Shown: positions 27,901-32,080 of the stretch, in pieces
How the letters are laid out: every line of letters starts with the position of its first letter
Position numbering within the stretch: the first letter of the stretch is position 1
NCBI GenBank assembly: GCA_944472155.2
Contig: OX235271.1
Location: 81,667,256 to 81,731,255 of the forward strand
From: Trichobilharzia szidati
Lineage: Eukaryota; Platyhelminthes; Trematoda; Strigeidida; Schistosomatidae
Direction of reading: 5' to 3'
DNA length: 64,000 bases
Made by a program: the position numbers and the translations under genes
Notes under the pieces: model-generated
What the model was told of the DNA's origin: nothing
Databases searched by the model: none
Seen by the model: the letters and a program-made list of their open reading frames with translations, nothing else

Positions 27901-30900
27901 TTCGGGTATGAGTGATGATTCATTCCTATTGCATGTGTTGGGTGTAGATTCGATGAACAAGGATTCAGTAATCAACCTCTCTCGCTCTCCACCTACCTAG
28001 ATTACTTTTTAGAATTTTAACCCTCTCCCACCCTATTGTGTGGTTGTGTGTTAATGCATGCATTGCAATTGCTGAGCTTTTTTCTAAATTACTTATCTTC
28101 TGTGGGTCAACCATTCTTACCTTAGCTAAATTCTTATGTTCTGACGATCTGACTACCCCTGACCTACTAGTTTGACCTATATAGTTGACCTCACAGTCAT
28201 TGCAGGGTATTTTGTAAATTATATTATTTTGTGCAACCGGTTCCCTATATTAGTTTGAAGAGAGAAAGAATGAACATGTTTGCAGGATAATACGAGCTCG
28301 TTTTATTTCGTGGATTCTCATCAACCGCATACATCCTAAACAAAATCAAATTATAGGTTTCAAGAAAGTTGTGGAACATACTTTTTCATAATTACTTTGA
28401 GTTATAGATAGAAGGGACAAGGAACATAATTCCAGAATTTGATGTAGGTAGACAGGTTATTCGGTGTCAAAAACAACTAATTATATATAGTGGAATTAGA
28501 TAAGAGGGGTAAGAGTTCAGATTTCTATTGGAAAACAACACAGATTGGTTAGAGGCATATTACGGGGTCAGGGTCAGAGAACAGAGTAAATTTACACATC
28601 TTGTGGTGGAGAGTTTAAGAGGGTGGGGGTGAATAGTGAAGTAACATTTATAACTTAAACAGACAAACAATTAAGTAGATTTAGAAACTTGAAGGTCAAA
28701 ATTGAATAGAATGTTACGTAACAAAACAAACACACAGGCATACTGACAGAAAGGCAAAACAAAAATAAAATAAAATAGAGTTAGGGTTACCAAGGTAGTG
28801 AAAGATTAATCACACTATCTTTCTGTATACAAAGGTCTGGTCGAAATCTCTTGATAGCAATGGCTTCTGCGAAGCAAAGTAGCCGTGGGTTTCTTTGAGT
28901 ATTGATTATTTTGAAGGCTTGGCTGATTTCTACTGTGTGTCCTGTGTCAATTAAATGTCTGGCGATTGCACTTGATAACACTTTTCTCCCTTTTGTACGG
29001 AGACTCTTAGGAATGTGCTCAGAAAATCTAGTAGATGCTGTCCTCTCAGTCCTTCCTATGTACTTGCTTTCGCAGGTGCACGTGAATTGGTAAGTGCAGT
29101 TGGAGTTGACGTGAGTAGGGTACTCATCTACTTTTGACTCAGTTAACGAGCACACAGTGTTGTGTGTGTGTTATTTTGTCTAAATGGGTCAACGGGGTCC
29201 TTAACCTACAGAGCTTGTCCCTGAGTGAGTTTGTAGGTTTAAATGCCACCCTAATTCCTGCTTTATTGGGAATCCTACGTAGGGTCTCAGATGTCCCCTC
29301 TTTATATGGTATAACTGTAGATGCCTGATATTCTCTCTTATTTATGTTATTATTACTAGTTTCACAATTCTTTTTTATTTTTCTTTTGGCCTTTTTCAAT
29401 CTTCCTAAGTGTGTAACCACCTGACACTTGGTATTTAACTATGATTGTGATTACAAATATTTTAATTGCATTTCATACTATTATTATTATTATTTTATGT
29501 ATTCACAACTTTGTTTTAATTTCCTCACAGGATATACTTTCTTAATATAAAAAACTACATATATATACGACTGTAAAGCTTGATAATAAATTCGTTGGAA
29601 AGAGTCTCTTCACTGAATCAATTATTAAATTAACATTGCATGTGTAGACCCCTTAAATAACTGTACAGCTTTGAATTGAGGTTACGGAAAGAGATCTCTT
29701 TTTGCTTCTGACTAATGTGTTTTTGATACCACCCAAGTTGTCCAGGCTGAATTAGGTAAAGTGGAACTTCAGTTTTGTGATTCATTAGTAGCAAATCAGG
29801 CTCGTAAGCCAATGGGGCAACATCTCGACGACTGTCAAAATCAAGGAATGTTGTTGTTGTTGTTCCCTTGGGTTCCTAGTGGAACATAGGGCTTCAACAG
29901 CACGCCTCCACTTGCTTCTGTCTTCTGCTGTACTTTTCACCTGCATCCGTGTTAGTCCATTCTGTTTCAACTCTTCTTCACACGATCTCCTCCATGTCAC
30001 CCTTGGACGTCCCACTTGTCGCTTCCCTTTCGGGTTCCACTCGAGAACTGACCTGACGCGCGATGTCACCCAACGGCCTCTTCAGCGAGTGTCCAATCCA
30101 TCTCCACTTTCTCCTGAATATTTGTCGGGCGATTGGTTCTTGTTTTGTTTGTTCCCATAGTTTCTTGTTTGTGATTCTTTCCGGCCATCTGATCTTCAGT
30201 ATAGAGCGAAGACAGTTGTTGTTGATAAAGGTCTGCAACAGGCTGTTGGAAATATTCTTTGTGACCCGTCAAGTTTCTGATCCGTATAGAAGAACTGACT
30301 GACTTGACGTTTGTATTGAAAATCCGAATTTTGTTGTTGATGTTGAGTGACGAAGATTTCCAGATTGGTTTCAGGTTGATGAATGTGTTTCTTGTCTTCC
30401 CGATTCTCGATTTGACATCTTCGTCCGTTCCTCCTGTAGTTGAGACAATGCTCCCTCGATAAGTGAATGAAGTAACCTCTTCCAAATCCCTCCCGTTGAT
30501 GGTGATTGGCGCTGGATGTTGCTGCTGTTATTGGTGTTTGTTGGTTATTTTCATAACCTCCGTCTTGTCTATGTTCACTTGGAGTCCTGTCTTTGCTGCT
30601 TCTTCAGGGAATAGTTGAATTTAAACCTGAGAAGTCTTTCAAAGGAAGCATAAATTTAGTCAAGTGTTATGATTAGCACTCTTCATCTTCCATTTTTTTC
30701 GCCTGAATTTATGCTCTTGAATAAACGAAAATGTGTTCTTGTGTGTGTGTATGTGTATAGTGAAAAAGCATTTTCTTGCGGCATTCAGAATAGATTACAG
30801 TTGCTTGATTATCAAAGTAATTAGATGTCACTCTGTAATTTTTCGAACGTGTTAAAATATTCGTTCAAGAAAAAAACCTATCAGTTTAAGAATACAAAGG

Positions 30901-31843
30901 TGAAGGTGTGGGGGCTAGGGGTAGTCGTACACATTACAATTTGATAGTTAATCTATGTGCTTATTATAATACACAGTTTTACCATTTTCGTTATTTCATG
31001 TCTTATTTTTTATTCAAAAGTATTATCAATAAAAATGTATTTGTGAATGACATATGATTTACCTTTCAGGTTGTAATTCTTTCTGAACTTTCAAAAACCT
31101 CTAAAACAAACTTTAATAAATCAATAAACACTTCTCAACATCCTGTTTATGTGCATAGTAGAAGTAATTTGACAACAAACTCCCCACAGGAGTTATTAAT
31201 TCATCCAGAATCACAATTATATTTATCATCCCTATATCATCCACCGCCATGTTTAATTTTTATTGAAGCTATAACAAGTAGTGATTATAATTTTCAATGT
31301 ATTACTAATGGTACAACTGATCACAATAGTAATAATGATAATAATAATAATGATCGTATCTTTATGCGACATGTCTCTATTATCGATCAGGCATGGTTAT
31401 CACTTACTGAAAATATGCCTACCCTATCTAGTCATCAGAATAATACTCAATCAGTAGAAAAGCAGGAGCAACAGGAGCAGCAACAACAGAAGAAGTGCAA
31501 GAAGAAGAAGCTAAGCATACTCAATTGTGTACCGCATCAAAGTAAGAAGCGTTGTCCTCCGTCTGACTCGGTATCATCATTATCACAATCAACGTCAGAT
31601 TATCCAGACTGTAAATTAAATAATAGTAATAACAATAATAATAGCATGAATATTAATAATAATAATGGTAATAATAGCACACATGTTAATACGAACACAA
31701 CTATACCAAACGGTCATCCTGAATCAAACTGTTCACCAAATCCATTGACTTCATTCAATCCTCTAACTCGTAAACAGAAAAAACGTCTTGCTAGACGTCG
31801 GAAACTGAATTTAAATCGTCAACTTGTAAATAATTCAGCTTGA
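821..31843 (+). CDS. DHX33: DEAH-box RNA helicase, DHX33-like, 3' part of gene (8 exons)
   Basis: ATP-dependent RNA helicase of the DEAH/RHA class; in animals DHX33 is a nucleolar helicase linked to rRNA transcription and to RNA sensing (family knowledge). Eight exons with GT/AG borders join in phase to 742 residues plus stop: 821-988, 5589-5816, 11749-11846, 14713-14935, 16728-16925, 17815-17988, 20820-21185, 31070-31843. Visible in order: motif III (VMSAT, residues 4-8), GR.HPI, LTGEEEI, motif V ([11 protein letters not shown]), motif VI (QRSGRAGRE), the FPLEPRF winged-helix signature, RAQL in the helical-bundle region and an OB-fold end. The segment [15 protein letters not shown] and the spacing after GR.HPI fit DHX33 better than DHX35 or DHX8. 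Motifs I and II (GKT, DEAH) and the start are left of the window. The C-terminal 150 or so residues are a low-complexity basic extension. Introns are full of retroelements. Confidence 0.87.
1219..1330 (-). mobile_element. HHR-bearing SINE fragment (S2 family), tRNA head lost
   Basis: Minus strand reads CTGAAGA, GTCCC stem, GAAAC, AGCTGTC and then the S2 tail ending GATGAAATCCTGTAACCA. CTGAAGA fits CUGANGA, and GAAA plus GUC are intact, so all core bases of a hammerhead survive; helix II has a 2-nt bulge and helix I is weak. HHR span about 1281-1329. Confidence 0.65.
1440..1640 (+). mobile_element. Sm-alpha-like SINE (S1) with degenerate hammerhead
   Basis: Box A-like GTGGCTTACTGG, box B-like GGTCGAGTCTC, then GAGTCCCAAACAGGACGAAA, the helix II plus GAAA part of the schistosome hammerhead, followed by the typical CTGGGTTCCACTG strand. 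The CTGATGA core reads TTGGCGA here, so the ribozyme is very probably dead. Confidence 0.6.
2390..2560 (-). mobile_element. S1-type SINE copy lacking the hammerhead core
   Basis: Minus strand shares the GTTTTTGAAACGAT / GAGTCTC head and the CCAATC..ATAACT....TGATTAGAATT tail of the copy at 1440-1640, but the hammerhead part is reduced to a short remnant. A CT dinucleotide run lies at 2549-2561. Confidence 0.45.
2740..3615. repeat. Penelope-like terminal unit in inverted duplicate
   Basis: The left arm (about 2745-3090) reads roughly as the reverse complement of the right arm (about 3175-3610): both carry CAGTAATATGGGG / CCCCATATTACT..., TGTACA and GACGAAATC...TCTTC. Between them lies a remnant of a PLE endonuclease end. 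The same unit recurs at 13150-14400, so this is family structure and not a chance palindrome. Confidence 0.65.
4050..4470 (-). pseudogene. C-terminal remnant of a retroelement polypeptide
   Basis: Minus-strand frame of about 130 codons with [30 protein letters not shown] and [17 protein letters not shown]. The pattern of a Cys/His-poor helical stretch ending R..(R/K)(Y/F)KNS(I/F)(I/L)P is typical of the C-terminal end of non-LTR reverse-transcriptase proteins. No other domain is attached; the family cannot be fixed. Confidence 0.4.
4463..4860. repeat. Inverted repeat, PLE-B terminal unit, with (TA)n insert
   Basis: Arms GATAAGTTTATTTTAG (4463) and AATAAACTTATC (to 4815), and CATATCTCCGGTATAGGC (to 4668) against GCCTATACCGGAGATATG (4731-4748), form a long hairpin. 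The flank ATTCTACCACAGTGCCCC recurs in related form at 27.7 and 40.5 kb. A (TA)n run sits at about 4584-4602. Confidence 0.6.
5195..5400 (+). mobile_element. tRNA-headed SINE with RTE-like tail (S3), degraded
   Basis: Shows the body AAGGAAGG.TTGGAGTGAG.CCAGCAACGCCACCCC...CTACTGAAACTT, then AAGCTTCAAGTCCTGTGTTCC, parallel to the better copies at 22975-23205 and 44458-44672. The tRNA-like head is damaged. Confidence 0.6.
5589..5816 (+). CDS. DHX33: DHX33-like exon with motif IV region (LTGEEEI)
   Basis: 76 codons, phase 0 on both sides; acceptor AAATAG, donor GTAAGT. Encodes [13 protein letters not shown], the conserved RecA2 strand and helix of DEAH helicases, then [17 protein letters not shown], which matches the family pattern P.(Y/F).(S/G)LP...Q. 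An in-frame TTG at 5613 is not a translation start; the exon is internal. Intron before it 4.6 kb, after it 5.9 kb. Confidence 0.9.
6228..7235 (+). mobile_element. 5'-truncated RTE-like LINE (family A), degenerate
   Basis: Coding remnant aligned by eye with the C-terminal part of the LINE at 7.75-11.65 kb: [31 protein letters not shown], then frameshifted pieces of the R..RD..LS.KGRVY, LGHV..MP and GRCRLPG.G..DGKNQ.L(E/D)TI segments. It lost everything up to the end of the RT palm and ends in a CAGT tetranucleotide tail (CAGTCAGTCAGTCGGT, about 7212-7227). Confidence 0.75.
7440..7749 (-). mobile_element. 5'-part fragment of a LINE-related repeat
   Basis: Minus strand shares CCATGGGAGTGTTT with the LINE 5' end near 11520 and ACCTTGATTCTAAAC plus flanking blocks with 18475-18780. 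It directly follows the 3' tail of the LINE at 7750-11651. It is a non-coding piece of the 5' region of a second copy; limits are approximate. Confidence 0.4.
7750..11651 (-). mobile_element. Near full-length RTE-like LINE (family A), antisense in DHX33-like intron
   Basis: One 1228-codon frame (11651-7965) holds an APE-type endonuclease and a reverse transcriptase; the 3' UTR runs to an ACAGACAG-type tail near 7750. The element lies opposite to the host gene and ends about 100 bp before the exon at 11749. At least five other copies or fragments of this family are in the window (6.2, 18.8, 21.6, 47.0, 61.6 kb), all shorter. Confidence 0.88.
7965..11651 (-). CDS. LINE endonuclease/reverse transcriptase polyprotein
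   Basis: 1228 residues. Residues 1-245: poorly conserved, Ser/Asn/Gln-rich leader that may be partly 5' UTR. About 250-520: APE-type endonuclease with [29 protein letters not shown] (near 402), QIDHIAIS and DTDHALV, the active-site blocks. About 700-1000: reverse transcriptase with [44 protein letters not shown] (near 860), [15 protein letters not shown] and [10 protein letters not shown] (near 960), all catalytic aspartates present. About 1050-1228: RTE-like C-terminal domain ([25 protein letters not shown]). It ends eight residues earlier than the copy at 47.0 kb through a local change before the stop. No stop or frameshift is seen, which is unusual among repeats here. Clade (RTE, SR2-like) is by resemblance only. 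Confidence 0.88.
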   Translation of the reverse strand: MKYVNKEICDTIIKQLRKENRNKILHEHAFIASARNVQFTAFTPWECFPTESCYLDVVVGLAYRNDPTSYTGWNLSSCRSYHARKVVWIAVRQKAATQSNAMTQTKTQNIMPDRSGPGLTTTALPAAVSQGRSDKYATETHQIKKNKQKQAVCDRPQAVVPWALRSRNQLPRCGQPGSNNRPHNPKCTRNPSNPRSSLSSSSSLLSCLPSTNATPLFVGSSLPLHSVCTDNDGSQKATTDCLLKPRHQFYIGAFNVRTLCQIGQQASRAIDVCCVSETRIQDPSVGIHLTPPGQQDESAKFTLRVSGDATASSRGLAGVGIALSTRAEKTLLDWIPVDSRMCAVRLNGSVKRRKDCTTRRCLFVISAYAPTDCSSDETKDEFYQKLSSLLRKAKRSDIVVLAGDFNAQVGKLCQSEKNVGGTYGIPCQRTDNGDRLLQFCSDNHLFLVSTNFKHKDRHCLTWRPPSSNQRWTQIDHIAISYRWRGSVGDCRSFWNTCVDTDHALVRARVCLRLNGRRKQLAAKPSRPQLDQQTKSLFEEELAKHISEFDSCAHPEEAWKNIQSAIDTAVKAVNKVNPKVSKNHWISTASSELIDARRLIPASSEFNEERKLHKRKLTKSLRKDREQWWLTKAKEMEKASAIGNTRQLFRLIRETGGKRQMISETISEKNGTIISSQDRRLERWKEHYEEQFNWPTSTFSLPDIQHLPEWDIDTGPPSLTEVTRAATNLKQGKAAGPDGLTPEVFKYGGDSLLSALTEVLGSIWESEEVPSGWCKSLIIPIYKKGDKSSCDNHRGISLTNIVSKILGSIILRRLSGARETQTRENQAGFRPGRGCIDHIFTLRQILEHRHSYRRPTIIIFLDLKAAFDSVDQEVLWRCLAVKGMPRKYIALIKALYSYSCSQVRAYGELSSEMVTTSGVRQGCPLSPFLFNFIIDVLMDLTLTHFSDSGIDLLPGKNLVDLEYADDIVLLGENSDKMQSLLNTLSCNLRMFGMRFAPVKCKMMLQDWTSPTPRLEIGSEVVEHVDRFNYLGSTISPNGLISDEISARIQRARFAYASLRRLWRRRDIRLSTKERVYCSTVRSVLLYGCETWPLRAEDMKRLAVFDHRCLRSISRVKWYNKVSNIEVRRRVLGKAGKSIDETVKLLRLRWLGHVLRMPSHRLPRRAMLADIGSGWKRASGGQTKTWHQSMKSTTVNLSHVGRCRLPGWGPRDGKNQWLETIGDMAQNRSH
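11749..11846 (+). CDS. DHX33: DHX33-like exon with motif V
   Basis: 98 nt, phase 0 in and phase 2 out; acceptor ATTTAG, donor GTAAGT. Encodes [19 protein letters not shown], the motif V segment that contacts nucleotide and RNA, followed by [11 protein letters not shown]. It begins about 100 bp from the 5' end of the antisense LINE at 7.75-11.65 kb, so that insertion lies very close to the splice acceptor. Confidence 0.92.
12420..12610 (+). mobile_element. tRNA-headed SINE with RTE-like tail (S3), degraded
   Basis: Head GCGCCGGTGGTTTGC, damaged box B (GGTTTTGATTCCC), body GGAATGTTGGGCCGGGCGTG and AGACTAGCAACCCCACCCC, then ACTTGTGAAAC. The order matches the copy at 44458-44672. Confidence 0.65.
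12670..12885 (-). other. Short unassigned open frame
   Basis: 70-codon minus-strand frame ([37 protein letters not shown]) with a more protein-like composition than its neighbours. No family is recognised, there are no flanking splice signals I trust, and it lies in an intron of the DHX33-like gene. It may be a decayed retroelement or retropseudogene. Confidence 0.15.
13150..14400. repeat. Penelope-like element remnant with ~415-bp inverted terminal repeats
   Basis: About 13163-13573 reads as a nearly exact reverse complement of about 13967-14386 (for example AGAGTTCCGGGTTGT near 13557 and ACAACCCGGAACTCT at 13967). The spacer holds the minus-strand GIY-YIG remnant. The arms share blocks with 2740-3615. 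Such a structure would fold into a hairpin of about 1.2 kb if transcribed. Confidence 0.75.
13510..13870 (-). pseudogene. PLE GIY-YIG endonuclease remnant
   Basis: Minus strand: a Cys-poor [14 protein letters not shown]-like start (13790-13840), then [19 protein letters not shown] and [17 protein letters not shown], ending in a stop at 13510. In PLEs this domain follows the reverse transcriptase and nicks the target DNA. The R..EH element is damaged and the RT part is missing. Confidence 0.6.
14713..14935 (+). CDS. DHX33: DHX33-like exon with motif VI
   Basis: 223 nt; the first base completes a lysine codon split with the previous exon, then 74 codons to a phase-0 end. Acceptor ATCACAG, donor GTGAGT. 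Encodes [20 protein letters not shown], where QRSGRAGR is motif VI with the arginine finger, then CLRLYT and a helix-rich stretch. The SKSQAWQR context is the best evidence for DHX33 over other DEAH members. Confidence 0.92.
15395..16400 (-). mobile_element. 5'-truncated RTE-like LINE (family B), degenerate
   Basis: Minus strand keeps broken pieces such as LGFADDLC (RT catalytic loop), [22 protein letters not shown], and the C-terminal W...W.GH and GRP..TWR blocks found at 23.5 and 29.9 kb. Several frame breaks. This family differs from family A in sequence and in its tail. Confidence 0.7.
16728..16925 (+). CDS. DHX33: DHX33-like exon, winged-helix region
   Basis: 66 codons, phase 0 both sides; acceptor TTCATAG, donor GTAAGT. 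Encodes [26 protein letters not shown], the conserved P.P...(V/I)..A...L..LGA(L/I) element after motif VI, then a Ser/Asn-rich insertion of about 30 residues ([20 protein letters not shown]) not expected in vertebrate relatives. Confidence 0.88.
17045..17225 (+). mobile_element. HHR-bearing SINE (S2), degenerate
   Basis: Box B GGGTTCAATCCCT, then GAGAGTCCCGAGCAGGGACG, GAAAC and CCCAGTGCTCC. Helix II (GTCCC/GGGAC) and GAAA survive; the CTGAAGA core is changed (TGACGGAGA). Confidence 0.6.
17440..17640 (+). mobile_element. tRNA-headed SINE with RTE-like tail (S3), degraded
   Basis: Starts GTGCGTCCCTGGTAG, has GTCGACGCACTTCC at the end of the tRNA-like part, then GGAGCGTGAGATTAATAACC and GCTGCTACTGAAACTT as in other S3 copies. 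Confidence 0.6.
17815..17988 (+). CDS. DHX33: DHX33-like exon with FPLEPRF
   Basis: 58 codons, phase 0 both sides; acceptor TTTTTTTAG, donor GTAAGC. Encodes [21 protein letters not shown], the near-invariant signature at the end of the winged helix in DEAH/RHA helicases, then the start of the ratchet helices ([17 protein letters not shown]). Confidence 0.92.
18165..18340 (-). mobile_element. tRNA-headed SINE with RTE-like tail (S3)
   Basis: In minus orientation: GTGCGTC head near 18305, body GTATGAGGCTAACAACCCC, then GAAGCTTTGAGTTCCAC near 18180. It is damaged in the box region. Confidence 0.6.
18360..19440. mobile_element. RTE-like LINE copy (family A relative) with inverted 5' part
   Basis: 18785-19430 (+) encodes the C-terminal domain: [58 protein letters not shown], then after a stop [15 protein letters not shown]. 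About 18475-18780 matches the 5' region of the same kind of element (compare 11525-11575) but in minus orientation. The RT core is absent. Sense 3' part joined to inverted 5' part is the pattern expected from twin priming. Confidence 0.65.
20283..20510 (-). mobile_element. HHR-bearing SINE (S2), full-length, minus
   Basis: Minus strand: box A-like AGTGGCTCGATGG, box B GGTTCGAACCC, then AAAGTCCCAAACTGGGACG, GAAAC, AGCTTTCC and the S2 tail to 20283. Helix II is perfect. Against the consensus CTGAAGA the core reads ATGAAAA and the cleavage triplet is TTC, so activity is unlikely. Confidence 0.75.
20590..20710 (+). mobile_element. HHR-bearing SINE (S2), plus, internal deletion
   Basis: Box A-like ATGGCTTAACGG, box B GGTTCGAACC, GTACTG strand and intact CTGAAGA with GTCC/GGAC helix II, then a jump straight to the tail (TCATGATGAAATCATCC), which removes GAAAC, helix III and the cleavage site. 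It faces the copy at 20283-20510 head to head. Confidence 0.7.
20820..21185 (+). CDS. DHX33: DHX33-like exon, helical-bundle/OB-fold region
   Basis: 122 codons, phase 0 both sides; acceptor GTCTAG, donor GTAAGG. Encodes [16 protein letters not shown] (family: GDH.TLL..Y..F), then a Lys/Ser-rich insertion, [25 protein letters not shown] and a start of the HA2/OB-fold. WC..N..N and V.R.QL are family landmarks. Confidence 0.9.
21632..22825 (-). mobile_element. 5'-truncated RTE-like LINE (family A)
   Basis: Minus strand encodes [36 protein letters not shown] (22798-22535), then after a frameshift near 22600-22530 [16 protein letters not shown] to [11 protein letters not shown] (22494-22018). The tail is AGACAGACAGAC-like at about 21645. 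Two frames where the intact copy has one; truncated inside the RT palm. Confidence 0.85.
22975..23205 (+). mobile_element. tRNA-headed SINE with RTE-like tail (S3)
   Basis: Head GGCGCGTCAGTGGTTTAGTGG (box A), box B GGGGTTCGATCCCC, body AAGGAAGGTTGGGAATGAGG, and tail TGAAGCTCTATGTTCCACTG. The tail is the one seen at the 3' end of family B LINEs (29.88 kb minus, 62.31 kb plus). Confidence 0.75.
23548..24720 (-). mobile_element. 5'-truncated RTE-like LINE (family B), degenerate
   Basis: Minus strand: [20 protein letters not shown] (RT FADD loop changed to FPDD), [15 protein letters not shown], and C-terminal pieces; it ends at CCTAAATTCTACTAGGAACC near 23550. Frames are broken in several places. 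Confidence 0.7.
24755..24895 (-). mobile_element. tRNA-like SINE fragment
   Basis: Minus strand has a box B-like GTGTTCAAATCC preceded by a box A-like AGCTTATTGCCTTAAG. No hammerhead or tail is recognised. Confidence 0.35.
25140..25395 (+). mobile_element. Sm-alpha-like SINE (S1) with near-intact hammerhead
   Basis: Tail and HHR match the Sm-alpha type: TGACGAGTCCAAAATAGGAC, GAAA, ATACGCATC, then CTGGACTCCACTGC. Only C3 of the core is changed (ATGACGA for CTGANGA); helix II GTCC/GGAC, GAAA and an NUH triplet (ATC) remain. Box B-like TTATCGAGCCTCG precedes. Confidence 0.65.
25500..26030 (-). pseudogene. PLE GIY-YIG remnant with 3' flank
   Basis: Minus strand: [22 protein letters not shown], then frameshifted to [10 protein letters not shown] and [21 protein letters not shown], matching the PLE end at 35089-35334. 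The 3' flank (25500-25740) matches 34795-35085, including TGTACAGCTCTGAAGTGAAG. At least one frameshift. Confidence 0.6.
26090..26315. mobile_element. Head-to-head pair of S2 SINE copies
   Basis: 26090-26215 is a minus copy (revcomp tail, GGACAGCTG, box B TTTGAACCC); 26216-26315 is a plus copy (box A-like AGTGGCCGAATGG, box B GGGTTCGAACC, GGTGCGTACTACTG). Both hammerhead cores are degraded. Confidence 0.65.
26335..26820 (+). repeat. PLE terminal and 3' flank sequence, plus orientation
   Basis: 26335-26530 is the reverse complement of sequence at about 34860-35040, and 26530-26715 is the reverse complement of about 29405-29620 (ACCAAGTGTCAGGTGG at 26711 against CCACCTGACACTTGGT at 29418). It is one arm of a PLE flanked by inverted copies of its end. 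Confidence 0.55.
26820..27106 (+). pseudogene. PLE GIY-YIG C-terminal remnant
   Basis: Plus strand: [45 protein letters not shown], then stop. This is the C-terminal part of the PLE endonuclease (compare [17 protein letters not shown] at 13.5 kb). The catalytic N-terminal GIY-YIG block is absent. Confidence 0.55.
27385..27605 (-). mobile_element. tRNA-headed SINE with RTE-like tail (S3), well kept
   Basis: Minus strand: 7-bp acceptor-like helix GTGCGTC...GACGCAC, box A GGTGGCATAGCGGTTAG, box B GGGGTTCGATACCC, an anticodon-region palindrome GACCATGTACATGGTC, then the S3 body and GGCCCTATGTTCCACTGG tail. The copy is inserted inside PLE sequence. Confidence 0.8.
27650..27990 (-). repeat. PLE-B terminal unit with hammerhead-like sequence
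   Basis: Follows the GIY-YIG remnant at 27995-28218 on the minus strand and shares CATATTTCGGGTATG / TCTACCACAGTGCAC blocks with 4.6 and 40.5 kb. Near 27750-27815 the minus strand reads GTGCTCGAAACGTC, the GAAAC plus GUC half of a hammerhead with a palindromic ACGT helix III; the CUGANGA half is only approximate (ATGATTA). Confidence 0.4.
27995..28218 (-). pseudogene. PLE GIY-YIG endonuclease domain, open reading frame
   Basis: Minus strand from about 28218 is open for over 70 codons: [20 protein letters not shown], then [25 protein letters not shown] and VKIL. It keeps the (I/V)YKI.C..C...YIG.T.R pattern, the Arg and Glu-His positions and the His-rich HALTHNH. No start codon is present because the domain is the end of a larger protein. 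It is the best-kept GIY-YIG domain in the window. Confidence 0.75.
28787..29420 (-). pseudogene. PLE polyprotein C-terminal part (linker plus GIY-YIG)
   Basis: 29420-29139: [20 protein letters not shown] and [17 protein letters not shown], the PLE segment between RT and endonuclease. 29155-28787: [40 protein letters not shown], then [20 protein letters not shown] and stop. The two overlap in different frames near 29150, so one frameshift separates them. The GIY-YIG motif and R..EH are intact. Confidence 0.75.
29405..29780 (-). repeat. PLE end sequence, inverted partner of 26530-26715
   Basis: Carries the reverse complement of 26530-26715 and, at 29640-29780, the TGTACAGCTTTGAA / GAGATCTC block also found at 25.5, 34.8 and 37.3 kb. 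Confidence 0.5.
29849..30640 (-). mobile_element. 5'-truncated RTE-like LINE (family B) with (ACA)n tail
   Basis: Minus strand: [34 protein letters not shown], then after a frameshift [20 protein letters not shown] and [16 protein letters not shown], the standard C-terminal end of SR2/Perere-3-type LINEs. The end reads GAAGCCCTATGTTCCACTAG, then (ACA)n at 29849-29863. Upstream on the minus strand [16 protein letters not shown]. The RT core is lost. Confidence 0.8.
31070..31843 (+). CDS. DHX33: DHX33-like terminal exon with low-complexity basic tail
   Basis: 257 codons plus TGA; acceptor ACCTTTCAG. The first part finishes the OB-fold ([15 protein letters not shown] and [11 protein letters not shown], matching the family pattern MR.....I...WL). 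The rest, about 150 residues, has a Gln/Lys run, two very basic clusters (KKCKKKKLS and [12 protein letters not shown], candidate nuclear/nucleolar signals) and Asn runs coded mostly by AAT, looking like slippage-driven growth. The last intron (21186-31069) is the largest seen, about 9.9 kb. Confidence 0.9.
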   Translation, partial: VVILSELSKTSKTNFNKSINTSQHPVYVHSRSNLTTNSPQELLIHPESQLYLSSLYHPPPCLIFIEAITSSDYNFQCITNGTTDHNSNNDNNNNDRIFMRHVSIIDQAWLSLTENMPTLSSHQNNTQSVEKQEQQEQQQQKKCKKKKLSILNCVPHQSKKRCPPSDSVSSLSQSTSDYPDCKLNNSNNNNNSMNINNNNGNNSTHVNTNTTIPNGHPESNCSPNPLTSFNPLTRKQKKRLARRRKLNLNRQLVNNSA

Positions 31844-32080
31844 CACGATGAGAATATCTATGCTTTTTTTCTAATTTTTTTTATATTTTCTTGTGGAATA
31901 TATATATATATATATACATCTATTTGTATCCTTATGTACAAGATTCTTCCTGAAATGATTTCTGTATTCAGTCTTTTTCAAAACAAGACAGCTTGTGATG
32001 TGCAAATAACACTTTTTTGTATTAATGTATACATAACTCATGCATTCTTCTTTTATTATATAAATATTATGAAATAAACT
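31844..32080 (+). other. Likely 3' UTR of the DHX33-like gene with AATAAA signal
   Basis: AT-rich sequence after the TGA, with a short (AT)n run near 31900-31916. An AATAAA hexamer at 32073-32078 is a plausible polyadenylation signal about 230 nt past the stop. The exact end of the transcript cannot be read from sequence. Confidence 0.45.
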
